The notes under the pieces: generated by a model | Databases searched by the model: none | What the model saw: the letters and a program-made list of their open reading frames with translations, nothing else | What the model was told of the DNA's origin: nothing | Program-made: the position numbers and the translations under genes | Part shown: positions 9,835-18,921 of the stretch, one piece after another | How positions within the stretch are numbered: the first letter of the stretch is position 1 | How the letters are laid out: each line of letters opens with the position of its first letter | From: Castellaniella caeni NBRC 101664 | Lineage (GTDB): Bacteria; Pseudomonadota; Gammaproteobacteria; Burkholderiales; Burkholderiaceae_B | Assembly: GCF_001592225.1 (NCBI RefSeq) | Contig: NZ_BCWN01000018.1 | Span: forward strand, 1-64,000 | Length of the DNA: 64,000 nt | Direction of reading: 5' to 3'

Positions 9835-10509
9835 ATGCAAGCCTCCAGCGATTTGTCGTTGCTCTCCCTCATCGGCAACGCCAGTATTCCCGTGCAGATC
9901 GTCATGCTGATCCTGCTCGGCGCCTCAGTCCTTTCGTGGACCTACATCTTCAGCAAGCGCGCGGCGCTGCGGCGTGCCGACGAACAGACCCGCCGCTTCG
10001 AAGACGACTTCTGGGCGGGCGGCGACCTCACCGTCTTGCAGCAGGCCATCGCCAGTCGCCGCAACGAACACGGGGCGCTGGCACGCATCTTCGACGCGGG
10101 CATGACCGAATTCGTCAAGGCACGGCGCTCGTCCAGCCGGGGCGACACCCTGCTCGACGCGCCGCGCCGCGCCATGAAGGCGGCCTTCCAGCGCGAAATG
10201 GACAGCCTCGAGTCGCACCTCAACTTCCTCGCTTCCACGGGTTCCGTCAGCCCCTACATCGGCCTGCTGGGCACCGTCTGGGGGATCATGCATGCCTTCA
10301 TGGGCCTGTCCACCATGCAACAGGCCACGCTCGCCGCCGTGGCTCCCGGCATCGCCGAGGCCCTGATCGCAACGGCCATCGGCCTGTTTGCCGCCATCCC
10401 CGCCGTGCTGGCCTACAACCGCTACACCAATCAGATCGACCGCCTGTCGATCCGCTTCGAGAGCTTCGTGGAAGAGTTCCTGAACATTCTGCAACGCCAG
10501 GTGCATTGA
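9835..10509 (+). CDS. tolQ: Tol-Pal system proton channel subunit TolQ
   Basis: An inner-membrane ExbB/MotA-type subunit that, with TolR, uses the proton gradient to energise TolA. It has an N-terminal membrane helix (VQIVMLILLGASVLSWTYIF), a cytoplasmic loop, and two further helices in the conserved block SVSPYIGLLGTVWGIMHAF to AEALIATAIGLFAAIPAVLAYN. The ATG at 9835 (MQASSDLSLLSLIGNAS) gives 224 residues; upstream extension in the frame belongs to ybgC sequence. Confidence 0.97.
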   Translation: MQASSDLSLLSLIGNASIPVQIVMLILLGASVLSWTYIFSKRAALRRADEQTRRFEDDFWAGGDLTVLQQAIASRRNEHGALARIFDAGMTEFVKARRSSSRGDTLLDAPRRAMKAAFQREMDSLESHLNFLASTGSVSPYIGLLGTVWGIMHAFMGLSTMQQATLAAVAPGIAEALIATAIGLFAAIPAVLAYNRYTNQIDRLSIRFESFVEEFLNILQRQVH

Positions 10510-10510
10510 A

Positions 10511-10945
10511 ATGACGTCCCTAGGAGGCCGCCGCAACCGGCGGATGAAAAACGACATCAACGTCGTGCCGTACATCGATGTGATGCTGGTGCTGCTGGTG
10601 ATCTTCATGGTCACCGCGCCCATGATCACCCCGGGCCAGATCGAGCTGCCCTCGGTGGGGACGGCGTCGGACGTGCCCACCCAGCCCATCGAAGTCCAGA
10701 TCGACGCCGAGGGCGCGCTTTCCTTGCGCGTGCGCGAAGGCGGCGCCTCCTTCCACCCGGTGGACAAGGCCAGCCTGCTGGCCGAGGTGCGTTCGGCGGC
10801 CACGCCCGACACGCCGGTCGTGATCTCCGCGGACGGCAAGGTGCCCTACAACTCGGTCATGCAGGTCATGGATCAGCTGCGCGCGGGCGGCATCGCCAAG
10901 CTGGGCCTGCTGGTCAACCAGGACGGCTCGGGGAGCCGCCAGTGA
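10511..10945 (+). CDS. tolR: Tol-Pal system protein TolR
   Basis: The ExbD-type partner of TolQ. The single transmembrane helix [17 protein letters not shown] begins with the conserved Asp used in proton flow, preceded by [10 protein letters not shown] periplasmic domain follows ([32 protein letters not shown]). It has 144 residues, starts immediately after tolQ and is followed by tolA after 28 bp. Confidence 0.97.
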   Translation: MTSLGGRRNRRMKNDINVVPYIDVMLVLLVIFMVTAPMITPGQIELPSVGTASDVPTQPIEVQIDAEGALSLRVREGGASFHPVDKASLLAEVRSAATPDTPVVISADGKVPYNSVMQVMDQLRAGGIAKLGLLVNQDGSGSRQ

Positions 10946-10973
10946 GCCTTCTTCCACACCCGGTTCGCGCCTC

Positions 10974-12131
10974 ATGAAATTTCTTGATCGCTGGATGTCT
11001 TCCAAAGACGGATCGGACGAACGCGACGACCGACAGGGCCTGATCCTGTCCGTCGCGGCGCACGGCCTGCTGATCCTGCTGATGGTCTTCGGCTTTTCCT
11101 CCATCCCCAACCAGTCCGGCCCGGTGCAGGTCGAGCTCTGGGCCAAGGGGACGGTCTCCGAGGCCGCGTCGCCCGAAGAACAGACCGAAGAGGCCGCGCC
11201 GCCCGAACCCGAGGAAAAACCGCAGCCTGAGCCCAAGCCCGCGCCCGAGCCACCCAAGCCCGACGACAGCGCCCAGAAAGCCGCCGAGGCCGAAGCCGCT
11301 TTGCAGGCCCAGAAGGCGGCGGCCGCACAGGCCCAGGCCGCCGCCGCAGCCAAGGCGCAGGCCGATGCCGAAATTGCCCTGGCCAAGGAACGCAAGGCCC
11401 GCGAGGAAGCCGAGAAGCTGGCCGCCGAGCAGGCGGCCAAGGCCAAGGCGCAGCAAGCAGCCGCAGTCAAGGCAGCCCAGGAAAAGGCCGCCAAGGAAGC
11501 CGCCGACAAGGCGGCTGCCGAGAAAGCCGCTGCCGATAAGGCCGCCAAGGACAAGGCGGCGAAGGAACAAGCCGCCAAAGAAGCCGCCGATAAAGCCGCC
11601 AAGGAAAAGGCCGCCAAAGAAGCGGCTGACAAGGCGGCCGCCGAGAAAGCCGCCGCCGACAAGGCCGCCAAAGAGAAGGCTGCCAAGGCCGCTGCCGAAA
11701 AAGCCGCCGCGGACAAGGCCGCCAAGGAAAAAGCCGCCAAAGAGGCCGCCGCCAAGCGCGACGCCCTGAAGGCCGCCATGCGCGGCGCAGCCATGGAGGC
11801 CGCCGGCATCCCCACGGGCAACGCCGACCGCAATCAGCGCGGGGGCGGGGGCGGCAACGACGGCTACGCGAACCAGGTGCGCGCCTGCGTCAAGCCCGGC
11901 GTCACCTACAGCGTGCCGCCTCGGACGGGCAGTGGCAATCCGACGGCCAGCTTCCGCACGCGCCTGTCGTCCAACGGCGCCGTCGAGGGCGTCCAGCTGA
12001 CTCGCTCATCGGGTGATACCGGCTTCGACAATGCCGTGCAAAAGGGCATCGAGAAGTGCAACCCATTCCCCAAACCGCCAAGTGGTCGGTATCCATCGTA
12101 TATTGACGTGGATTACCGCATGTACGACTAA
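10974..12131 (+). CDS. tolA: Tol-Pal system protein TolA
   Basis: Links the inner-membrane TolQR motor to TolB/Pal and the outer membrane. There is one N-terminal membrane anchor ([19 protein letters not shown], about residues 24-42), a Pro/Glu-rich stretch, and a long Lys/Ala helix of repeated [14 protein letters not shown] units (about residues 100-265). The C-terminal globular domain runs from about 285 to 385 ([15 protein letters not shown] to [23 protein letters not shown]). The repeat tract is prone to length variation. The 385-residue length is within the family range. Confidence 0.96.
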   Translation: MKFLDRWMSSKDGSDERDDRQGLILSVAAHGLLILLMVFGFSSIPNQSGPVQVELWAKGTVSEAASPEEQTEEAAPPEPEEKPQPEPKPAPEPPKPDDSAQKAAEAEAALQAQKAAAAQAQAAAAAKAQADAEIALAKERKAREEAEKLAAEQAAKAKAQQAAAVKAAQEKAAKEAADKAAAEKAAADKAAKDKAAKEQAAKEAADKAAKEKAAKEAADKAAAEKAAADKAAKEKAAKAAAEKAAADKAAKEKAAKEAAAKRDALKAAMRGAAMEAAGIPTGNADRNQRGGGGGNDGYANQVRACVKPGVTYSVPPRTGSGNPTASFRTRLSSNGAVEGVQLTRSSGDTGFDNAVQKGIEKCNPFPKPPSGRYPSYIDVDYRMYD

Positions 12132-12144
12132 GGAGATCGTTACC

Positions 12145-13452
12145 ATGACCGTATTCACAGCCTCCAGCTTCATCGGACGCCTCTGGCGGCGTACGGCGGC
12201 AGCTGGCCTGGGCATTGCTCTGGCGGCCGCGACAGCCACGTCCGCGCACGCCCAGCTGCGTGTCGACATTTCAGGCGTGGGCGCCACGCAGTACCCCATC
12301 GCCATCGCCGACTTCGCCGGCATCGCCAGTGCCACCTCGACGCCCGACGTCGTGCGCGCCGACCTCACCCGCTCGGGTCAGTTTCGCCTGATTGGCACCA
12401 ACGGCGCGCATCCCGACGTACAAAGCCCGGTCGACTACGCCAGCTGGCAAGGCCGCGGGGCCGACTACCTGGCCTACGGCACGGTGTCGCAGGCGGGCAG
12501 CCAGTACACCGTCAGCTATCGGCTGGCCGACAATGTGCGCAAGACCGAACTCGACCAGGCCACCTTCACCGGCACCGAAGCCGAAATGCGCCGGATCGCC
12601 CACAAAATCGCCGACCGCATCTATGAAAAAATCACCGGCGTGCGCGGCGTTTTCTCCACGCGCATCGCCTATGTGTTGCAAACCGGCAACGGCTATGAGT
12701 TACAAATTGCTGACGCCGACGGGCAGAACCCCCAGGTGATGTTGCGCTCGAAACAGTCCATCATCTCGCCCGCCTGGTCGCCCGACGGCAGCAAGCTGGC
12801 CTACGTCAGCTTCGAATCCGGCAAGTCGGTGGTCTACGTCCAGACCCTGGCCACGGGCCAGCGCCAACCGGTATCCAACTACAAGGGCAACAACAGCGCC
12901 CCGGCCTGGTCCCCAGACGGCAGCCACCTCGCCATTGTGCTTTCCATGGACGGCATTTCGCAGATCTACACCATCAGTTCCAACGGCTCCGATCTGCGCC
13001 GCGTGATGCGCTCGCCGCTCATCGACACCGAGCCCTTCTACACCCCGGACGGCCAGTCGCTGGTCTTCACCAGCGACCGCGGCGGCAGCCCGCAAATCTA
13101 CGAAGTCCCGGTTTCCGGGGGCGAAGCGCGCCGCCTAACCTTTTCTGGAAGTTACAATATCTCACCCAGGGTCTCGCCGGATGGACAGCAACTGGTGTAC
13201 GTTACTCGCAGAAACGGTGCTTTCAGGATTGCAAGCCTGGCCTTGGGTTCAGGCGCCGAACAGATCCTGACGGACGGCCCGGACGATCAGTCTCCCAGCT
13301 ATGCCCCCAACGGCATGCAAGTGCTTTACAGTTCGATTCAAGGCGGACGTAGCGTACTGGCGGTGACTTCGATCGACGGTCGTGTCCGCCAGACGCTGTC
13401 GGTGCTCAACGGCAAGGTCCGCGAGCCCGCCTGGGGCCCTTTCACCAACTGA
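12145..13452 (+). CDS. tolB: Tol-Pal system beta-propeller protein TolB
   Basis: A periplasmic protein that binds Pal and TolA. After a signal peptide (AAAGLGIALAAATATSAHAQ) comes an N-terminal domain with RVDISGVGATQYPIAIADF. A six-bladed WD40-like propeller follows, with repeated SPAWSPDGSKLAYVS-type motifs at about 205, 250, 290, 335 and 380. The ATG at 12145 follows an AAGGAG site 9 nt upstream; the frame is open further upstream into tolA but that is not needed. It has 435 residues. Confidence 0.97.
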   Translation: MTVFTASSFIGRLWRRTAAAGLGIALAAATATSAHAQLRVDISGVGATQYPIAIADFAGIASATSTPDVVRADLTRSGQFRLIGTNGAHPDVQSPVDYASWQGRGADYLAYGTVSQAGSQYTVSYRLADNVRKTELDQATFTGTEAEMRRIAHKIADRIYEKITGVRGVFSTRIAYVLQTGNGYELQIADADGQNPQVMLRSKQSIISPAWSPDGSKLAYVSFESGKSVVYVQTLATGQRQPVSNYKGNNSAPAWSPDGSHLAIVLSMDGISQIYTISSNGSDLRRVMRSPLIDTEPFYTPDGQSLVFTSDRGGSPQIYEVPVSGGEARRLTFSGSYNISPRVSPDGQQLVYVTRRNGAFRIASLALGSGAEQILTDGPDDQSPSYAPNGMQVLYSSIQGGRSVLAVTSIDGRVRQTLSVLNGKVREPAWGPFTN

Positions 13453-13489
13453 TTTTTTTCGTGTGACTCTTTCTTCTAAAGGACTTTAA

Positions 13490-13984
13490 ATGAGCTCGCG
13501 CATCACCAGGACTCTGACCATAGCCGCTTTCGCCGCCTCGCTGGCAGCTTGCAGCTCCGTGCCGCTGGATCAAAACGGCGCCAACGGCGCCGGCTCGGAT
13601 TCGGCGTCCTCTGGGCAAATCATGGATCCGTTCAATCCGCAAAGCCCGCTCGCGCAACAACGCTCGGTCTACTTCGACTTCGACAGCTACAGCATCCCCG
13701 AGCAATATCGCAGCGTCGTCGAAATGCATGCCAACTATCTGACCAGCCACCAAAGCCAGAAAGTCCGCATCGAAGGCAACACCGACGCCCGCGGCAGCTC
13801 CGAATATAATCTGGCTCTGGGCCAGCGCCGTTCGGACGCCGTGGCACGTGCAATGAAGCTGCTGGGCGTCAACGCCAACCAGATGGAAGCCATCAGCTAC
13901 GGTAAAGAGCGTCCCAAGGCCACGGGTAACACCGAAGCCGACTACGCCGAAAACCGTCGTGCCGACATCGACTATCAGCGCTGA
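13490..13984 (+). CDS. pal: Peptidoglycan-associated lipoprotein Pal
   Basis: An outer-membrane lipoprotein that anchors the envelope to peptidoglycan. The signal peptide ends in the lipobox LAAC (C21), so it needs Lgt processing. The OmpA-like peptidoglycan-binding domain spans about residues 60-164 (VYFDFDSYSIPEQYRSVVE, then RIEGNTDARGSSEYNLALGQRR, then ENRRADIDYQR). The length is 164 residues. A strong terminator follows, separating it from cpoB. Confidence 0.97.
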   Translation: MSSRITRTLTIAAFAASLAACSSVPLDQNGANGAGSDSASSGQIMDPFNPQSPLAQQRSVYFDFDSYSIPEQYRSVVEMHANYLTSHQSQKVRIEGNTDARGSSEYNLALGQRRSDAVARAMKLLGVNANQMEAISYGKERPKATGNTEADYAENRRADIDYQR

Positions 13985-14006
13985 TCCGCTCGCTTGATTG
14001 TCACGA

Positions 14007-14040
14007 CGCCGTAGCGTTCAACGCTACGGCGTTTTCATTT
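14007..14040 (+). terminator. Rho-independent terminator after pal
   Basis: A perfect 11-bp stem (CGCCGTAGCGT with ACGCTACGGCG) closes a 3-nt loop and is followed by TTTTCATTT. It lies 23 bp after the pal stop, so cpoB transcription probably needs read-through or its own promoter. Confidence 0.88.
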
Positions 14041-14076
14041 GCCGCCGGGCCTACTTCAGACAGAAGGAACCTCTCC

Positions 14077-14763
14077 ATGCATGCACTGACTCACCGCCTG
14101 AACATCCTGTCAGCCACGACCCTGATCGCGCTCACACTGGCCGCTCCCGCCGCTCACGCCTTTGCCGACGACGACGCCCGCCGCGCCATTCTCGAGCTGC
14201 GCACCCAGCTGCAGCAGATGCAATCGCAAAACCAGCAGGCACGCCTGCAGCTGGCCGACCAGATGGATCTCCTTTCACAGGAAATCGCCACCCTGCGCGG
14301 CCGCGTCGAAGAGCTCAGCCAGCAGGCGCGCCTGGCCGGCAACGCCCAGGCAGGCGGCAACGCGCCGCAGCAGGCCGCACAGGCGGGCGACCCGCAGCAG
14401 CAGGCGGCCTACGAGGCTGCGGCGGATCAATACCGCAACGGCAAGTACAAAGAAGCCGCCTCGGCCTTCGCCACGTTCGTACAGTCGTACCCAGACAGCG
14501 AACTGGCCAACGACGCCCAGTTCTACCTGGGCAGCAGCCAGTACGCCTCGAAAGATTTCAAGAACTCCATCCAGACCATGCAGTCGCTGGTGAAAAACCA
14601 CCCGGATGATGCGCGCGCACCCGACGCCCTGCTGGTGGTCGCCGCCGACCAGATCGAACTGAACGACATGAAGGGCGCCAAGGCCAGCCTGCAGCGCATC
14701 GTCAAAGACTATCCCAAGAGCCCCGCCGCGGAAACGGCCAAGAGCCGTCTGAAGCTGCTGTGA
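14077..14763 (+). CDS. cpoB: Cell division coordinator CpoB (YbgF)
   Basis: A periplasmic protein that couples Tol activity to peptidoglycan synthesis at the septum in E. coli. The signal peptide ends near TLAAPAAHAFA. An N-terminal trimerising coiled coil (ILELRTQLQQMQSQNQQARL to LRGRVEELSQQ) is followed by a Gln/Ala linker and three TPR-like repeats (YEAAADQYRNGKYKEAASAF, AQFYLGSSQYASKDFKNSI, and ALLVVAADQIELNDMKGAKA). The length is 228 residues. It is the last gene of the cluster, with a hydrolase gene overlapping its stop. Confidence 0.94.
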   Translation: MHALTHRLNILSATTLIALTLAAPAAHAFADDDARRAILELRTQLQQMQSQNQQARLQLADQMDLLSQEIATLRGRVEELSQQARLAGNAQAGGNAPQQAAQAGDPQQQAAYEAAADQYRNGKYKEAASAFATFVQSYPDSELANDAQFYLGSSQYASKDFKNSIQTMQSLVKNHPDDARAPDALLVVAADQIELNDMKGAKASLQRIVKDYPKSPAAETAKSRLKLL

Positions 14764-15608
14764 CGCATACTCGCACCGAACTGCCGCCCGACGCCCTGGC
14801 GCTGGACGGCGGCATCCTGCACTACACGCAGGCCGGGGCGGGCGCACCCCTGCTGCTCATTCACGGTTCGCTGTGCGATTACCGCTACTGGCGCTGGCAG
14901 ATACCGGCCTTGGCCGAGCACTACCACGTGCTGGCTGCCAGCCTGCGCGGCTGCTGGCCCGAGCCCGGCGCACACCCGCAAGCCGGCTACCGTATCCAGG
15001 CCCAGGCGCAAGACCTGATCGGGCTGTTGCGCGCACAGCCCGGCGGACAGACGGCACACATCGTCGGCCATTCCCGTGGGGCCCAGGTGGCCATGAGCCT
15101 GGCCACCCAGGCTCCAGAACTCTGCCGCTCGCTGACGCTGGCCGACCCGGCCTTTCGCTTCGACGACGAGCCCGAAGCAGCACCCTTCTATACGCGCACC
15201 ATCGAGCAGCTGCGCGCGGGCGACATCGACGGCGCCTTGCAAGGCTTCATCGACACCGTGAACGGCGAGGATACCTGGCGCCGCATGGTGGGCTGGTTCA
15301 AGGACATGGCGCGGGACAACGCCGTCACCCTGATGTCGCAGATACTGGAAGCCAACCTGGCGGTGCGGCGCCAGGACGCCGCGGCCCTGGCGTGCCCCCT
15401 GCTGCTGGTGGGCGGGGCCAATAGCCCCGCCAAGTATGGCACCCGCCAGGATCGCCTGCAGCAGCTGGTGCCGCAGGCGCAGCGGGTGCGCATCGCGCTG
15501 GCCGCCCACGGCATGAACCTGGCCAACCCGCGCGCCTTCAACCGGGCCATCCTGCAATTTGCGGCGACGGCCGACGCGCGACAACCCGCCGCGGCCCCGC
15601 TGCGCTGA
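14760..15608 (+). CDS. Alpha/beta-hydrolase fold protein
   Basis: A 282-residue hydrolase of unknown substrate. The oxyanion segment PLLLIHGSLCDYRYWRWQIP and nucleophile elbow VGHSRGAQVAMSLA (Ser near residue 103) are clear. A late His in LAAHGMNLANP is the likely catalytic base, and the acid is probably in the LVGGANSPAKYG region. The start is a GTG overlapping the cpoB stop (GTGA), which implies translational coupling to the tol cluster. Esterase, peptidase or lactonase activity cannot be separated by sequence. Confidence 0.85.
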   Translation: MTHTRTELPPDALALDGGILHYTQAGAGAPLLLIHGSLCDYRYWRWQIPALAEHYHVLAASLRGCWPEPGAHPQAGYRIQAQAQDLIGLLRAQPGGQTAHIVGHSRGAQVAMSLATQAPELCRSLTLADPAFRFDDEPEAAPFYTRTIEQLRAGDIDGALQGFIDTVNGEDTWRRMVGWFKDMARDNAVTLMSQILEANLAVRRQDAAALACPLLLVGGANSPAKYGTRQDRLQQLVPQAQRVRIALAAHGMNLANPRAFNRAILQFAATADARQPAAAPLR

Positions 15609-15618
15609 CGCGGTGCCG

Positions 15619-15658
15619 GGCCCGCCGGGGCACCGACATCGTCGGGTGCGGGCGGGCC
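15619..15658 (+). terminator. Terminator-like hairpin after the hydrolase gene
   Basis: A long imperfect stem: GGCCCGCC pairs with GGCGGGCC and the inner GGGCACCGA with TCGGGTGC. It lies between convergent genes (hydrolase and copper chaperone). There is no clear U-run on either strand, so its efficiency is uncertain. Confidence 0.4.
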
Positions 15659-15697
15659 GCCGTCTACGTGGCGCTTTTGCGGGGCGTCACGCCCCGA

Positions 15698-16219
15698 TCA
15701 ATGTTTCATGTGCTGCATGTGACCCATGCCGGACATGGCCTTGGGCGACTTGATTTCGCACTGCGCCGAGACCCGGTGGCCGTCGGCCAGCAGGAAATCG
15801 ACCGCCACGTGATCGCCCACCTTGAGCCCGTCGCGCGCCTGTTCGAGCATGAGATGGTAGCTGCCCGGCTTGAAGTCGAGCTGGCCGCCCGCCGGCACGC
15901 TGACCTGATGCACCATGGACATCTTGCTCATGCCGTTTTCGTGCGTGGTCTCGTGCATCATGACGTCGGCGTAGTCGGGCGAGCTGACGCCCGTGAGCAC
16001 GGCAGCCTGATCGGCCTGATTATGGAACACCAGGAACCCGCCCGAGGGCGCCGGGGCCGGAATCTGGCGAATCCAGCAATCGGAGGCGGTGACAGCCACC
16101 GATACCGGCAGCTCGGCGACGGGCGTTGCCTGCCCGGCCGCGTGTTGCGCGCTGAAGGCCGCCGACGACAGCAGCAAGCTGGCGAAGGCCCCCAGCACAG
16201 ACTTCGATACCTGATTCAT
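15698..16219 (-). CDS. PCu(A)C-type periplasmic copper chaperone
   Basis: A 173-residue exported protein with signal peptide (VLGAFASLLLSSAAFSAQHAA). The PCu(A)C copper-binding signature is present: MMHETTHENGMSKMSMVHQV followed about 20 residues later by YHLML. These supply His and Met ligands for Cu(I) delivered to cytochrome oxidase. The C-terminus is Met/His rich (SGMGHMQHMKH), a possible extra copper site. The start is ATG 16219 (MNQVSKS). Sco and cytochrome-oxidase genes are not adjacent. It is divergent from a thioesterase gene. Confidence 0.88.
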   Translation of the reverse strand: MNQVSKSVLGAFASLLLSSAAFSAQHAAGQATPVAELPVSVAVTASDCWIRQIPAPAPSGGFLVFHNQADQAAVLTGVSSPDYADVMMHETTHENGMSKMSMVHQVSVPAGGQLDFKPGSYHLMLEQARDGLKVGDHVAVDFLLADGHRVSAQCEIKSPKAMSGMGHMQHMKH

Positions 16220-16315
16220 TTCACTACCCGTTTCACGTCGCGCCACAGCCCCCATGGCCTGGCATACACTCATCCAGGCCAGTGTACTATGGGCTTTTTC
16301 CCGTCGATTTGAGCC

Positions 16316-16774
16316 ATGTCCAAAGTTGCTGCTGTTGCCGCCCCGACGTCGGCGGCGCCATCGCTGATTTCGGTGGCCGAGTTTCGCACGCTGCTCGACC
16401 GCCTGCACCCCTTTGCCGCCGTTCTGGGCATCGAAGTACAGGACATCGCCCACGGGCAGGCCACGCTGCGGCTGCCGCCCAATCCCGCCAACCAGCGCCT
16501 GGGCGGCATCGTGGCCGGCCCCATGCTGATGGGCCTGGCCGACCTCGCCCTCTATGCCGCCGTGGTCAGCGCCACTGGCGTGCCCGAAGCCGTCACGGCC
16601 AGCCTCACCATCCATTTTCTGCGGGGTGCCCCGGCGGGCGGCATCATCGCCCGGGCCAAGATACTGAAAACCGGCCGCATGACGGCCGGTGAAGTGTTGC
16701 TGCTGCCCGAAGCGGGCGGCGACCCCGTGGCTCAGGTGATGAGCACCTGGTCGGTGCCACGCAAGGCAAGCTGA
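16316..16774 (+). CDS. PaaI-family hotdog thioesterase
   Basis: A 152-residue single-domain hotdog protein. The PaaI/YiiD-like core is visible: LGIEVQDIAHGQATLRLPPN, NQRLGGIVAGPMLMGLADLALYAAV with the catalytic-helix Asp, and TASLTIHFLRGAPAGGIIARAKILKTGR. Members hydrolyse aromatic or medium acyl-CoAs; the substrate here is unknown. It is convergent with the BMP transporter operon and divergent from the copper chaperone. Confidence 0.85.
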   Translation: MSKVAAVAAPTSAAPSLISVAEFRTLLDRLHPFAAVLGIEVQDIAHGQATLRLPPNPANQRLGGIVAGPMLMGLADLALYAAVVSATGVPEAVTASLTIHFLRGAPAGGIIARAKILKTGRMTAGEVLLLPEAGGDPVAQVMSTWSVPRKAS

Positions 16775-16812
16775 GGCACCATCGGCACCCGGCTTGCCAG
16801 GCCTGGCGCTGC

Positions 16813-17895
16813 TTACTGCTTGGCCAGGGTGCCCACCACGCCTTCCACGTAGTAGTTCATCGCGTTCAGGCCCTTGTCGTCCAGGGCGCCTTCGGCCAGC
16901 ACCACCTTGCCGTCGTTGGTCTTGATGGGCGCGGCAAAGACGTTGAGCGAACCGTCGGCAATGGCGTCTTCCTTGGCCTTGAGCTCGGCCTTGAGGGCGT
17001 CATCCACGGCGGGGCCGAAGCCTTCGACGTCCACCATTTTCTCTTTGAAGCCGCCCCAGACCTGATCCGGCTTCCAGGTGCCGCCCAGCACCGCTTGCGC
17101 CTCTTTGGTGAAGTAAGGCCCCCAATGGTGCGTGACGGCCCCCAGCTGGGCGTGCGGCGCGAACTTCAGCATGTCGGAGTGGTAGGCGATGGCCCATTTG
17201 CCCCGCTCTTCGGCGGCCTGCACCACGGCGGTGGAATCCGTGTGGTGCGTGATGACGTCCGCCCCCTGATCGAGCAGGGCCAGCGCGGCGTCACGTTCCT
17301 TGCCCGGATCGAACCAGCTGTTGGCCATGATGACGCGCACCGTCACCTTGGGATTCACGCTGCGCGCGCCGCGGGTAAAGGCATTGATGCCCTGCAGCAC
17401 CTCGGGGATCGGGTAAGCGCCCACGTAGCCCAGCACGTTGGTCTGGGTCTTGTGGCCCGCCAGAATGCCGGCCACGTAGCGCGCCTGATAGAAGCGCGCA
17501 TTGGTGGTGGCCACGTTGGGCGCCGTCTTATAGCCGGTGGAGTGTACGAACTTCACATCGGGAAACTGCCTGGCCACCTTCAGCGTAGGGTTCATGAAGC
17601 CAAACGACGTGGTGAAGATGAGCTTGTTGCCTTGCTGCGCCAGGTCGCGGATCACGCGTTCGGCATCCGCCCCCTCGGGGACGTCTTCGACGTATTGGGT
17701 CTTGACCTTGTCGCCCAGCTGCTGCTCCATGTACTTGCGGCCCAGGTCTTGCTGCCACGACCAGCCGGCTTCACCCACGGGGCTGACGTAGACGAAACCA
17801 ACCTTCAGGGGTTCGGCGCCCGCCGGGCCCGCTGCCCACAGGCAGGTGGCTGCGGTGGCCGCAGCCAGTGTTTGACGAATCAGACGAGTATTCAT
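16813..17895 (-). CDS. BMP-family (PnrA-like) ABC transporter substrate-binding protein
   Basis: The periplasmic receptor of the importer encoded upstream on the same strand. The signal peptide is AAATAATCLWAAGPAGA. The mature protein has the BMP fold blocks KVGFVYVSPVGEAGWSWQQDLGR, LIFTTSFGFMNPTLKVARQFPDVKF, NVLGYVGAYPIPEVLQGINAFTRGA and DVITHHTDSTAVVQAAEERG. Well-studied members bind purine nucleosides, so a nucleoside or a related base is the likely ligand. It is the last gene of ATPase-permease-permease-receptor, 78 bp after the second permease. Confidence 0.9.
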   Translation of the reverse strand: MNTRLIRQTLAAATAATCLWAAGPAGAEPLKVGFVYVSPVGEAGWSWQQDLGRKYMEQQLGDKVKTQYVEDVPEGADAERVIRDLAQQGNKLIFTTSFGFMNPTLKVARQFPDVKFVHSTGYKTAPNVATTNARFYQARYVAGILAGHKTQTNVLGYVGAYPIPEVLQGINAFTRGARSVNPKVTVRVIMANSWFDPGKERDAALALLDQGADVITHHTDSTAVVQAAEERGKWAIAYHSDMLKFAPHAQLGAVTHHWGPYFTKEAQAVLGGTWKPDQVWGGFKEKMVDVEGFGPAVDDALKAELKAKEDAIADGSLNVFAAPIKTNDGKVVLAEGALDDKGLNAMNYYVEGVVGTLAKQ

Positions 17896-17972
17896 GAGCG
17901 GGGGTCTCCAGAAAAGGCAGGAACGAAATCGAAAGGCCGAGCCCGGGCCCGGCGGTAAACCACGGGGCCGCC

Positions 17973-18890
17973 TCAGCTGTTGGGGTTAAAGGCGCGGCCC
18001 AGCGAAGCAGGCATGTTGATGCGTATCCAGTTCACGTTGCGAGAAATCAGAACCAGCACGAGAATCGTGGCCAGGTAAGGCAGCATGGACAGCAGCTGCG
18101 AGGCAATGGGCACACCCAGCGCCTGCAGGTGGAACGTGAGGATGGTGATGCCGCCAAACAGGTAGGCTCCCAGCAGCACGCGCAAGGGGCGCCAAGTGGC
18201 AAAGGGCGTCAGGGCCAGGGCGATCCAGCCGCGTCCGGCCACCATGTTCTCGACCCAGAGCGGCGTGTAGACCAGCGACATGAACGCCCCGGCCAGGCCG
18301 CAGCAAGCGCCGCCGAACAGCAGGGCCGCCAGGCGGATGCGGCGCACCGGATAGCCCAGCGCATGAGCCGATTCGGGCGACTCGCCCACGGCCCTGAGCA
18401 CCAGGCCGGCGCGCGTGCGCGACAGAAAGAAACTGAGCAGCACGGCCAGCGCCAGGGCGCCATACACCAGCGGGTGATGCTGAAAGAACGCGGGGCCGAC
18501 GAAGGGCAGATCACCCAGCACGGGAACCGACCAGCTGGAGGCCTGGATCGTGGCCCCGACGTAAGGCAGGCCGATGGAGGCCGACGCCCCGACGCCGAAC
18601 AGGGACAGCGCCAGCCCGCAGGCGATCTGGTTGGCCCCCAGCCAGACCACCAGCCAGGCGAACAGGCCCGCCATCAGCGCACCGGCGGCGGCACCGGCGG
18701 CAAAGCCCAGCGTCGAGCTGCCGGTCTGCACCGTGATGGCGAAACCCAGGGCGGCGGCCACGAGCATCATGCCTTCGGAGCCCAGGTTGATGACGCCGGA
18801 TTTTTCATTGACCAGCAGCCCCAGCGCGGCCAGCATGAGAGGGGTGCCCGCGTTCAGGGCGGCGGCGATCAGCGGAGCCAGTGCGTCCAT
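17973..18890 (-). CDS. Nucleoside-type ABC transporter permease, second subunit
   Basis: An integral membrane permease of the BPD_transp_2 class with about eight to nine helices. Motifs include NAGTPLMLAALGLLVNEKSGVINLGSEGMM and the coupling-helix region SRTRAGLVLRAVGESPESAHALGYPVRRIRLAALLFGG. The start is ATG 18890 (MDALAPLIAAALN), giving 305 residues. It follows the first permease and pairs with it to form the channel of the BMP importer (YufQ/NupQ-like arrangement). Confidence 0.92.
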   Translation of the reverse strand: MDALAPLIAAALNAGTPLMLAALGLLVNEKSGVINLGSEGMMLVAAALGFAITVQTGSSTLGFAAGAAAGALMAGLFAWLVVWLGANQIACGLALSLFGVGASASIGLPYVGATIQASSWSVPVLGDLPFVGPAFFQHHPLVYGALALAVLLSFFLSRTRAGLVLRAVGESPESAHALGYPVRRIRLAALLFGGACCGLAGAFMSLVYTPLWVENMVAGRGWIALALTPFATWRPLRVLLGAYLFGGITILTFHLQALGVPIASQLLSMLPYLATILVLVLISRNVNWIRINMPASLGRAFNPNS

Positions 18891-18921
18891 GGTCGGTATC
18901 CTGTGGGGTTGAGGAGGCCGC

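Noticed and set aside
10520..11833. Long Ala/Ser-rich reading frame antisense to tolR/tolA
   Set aside because: It is the complement of the TolA Lys/Ala repeats; composition follows from the repeat and it has no start context or family match.
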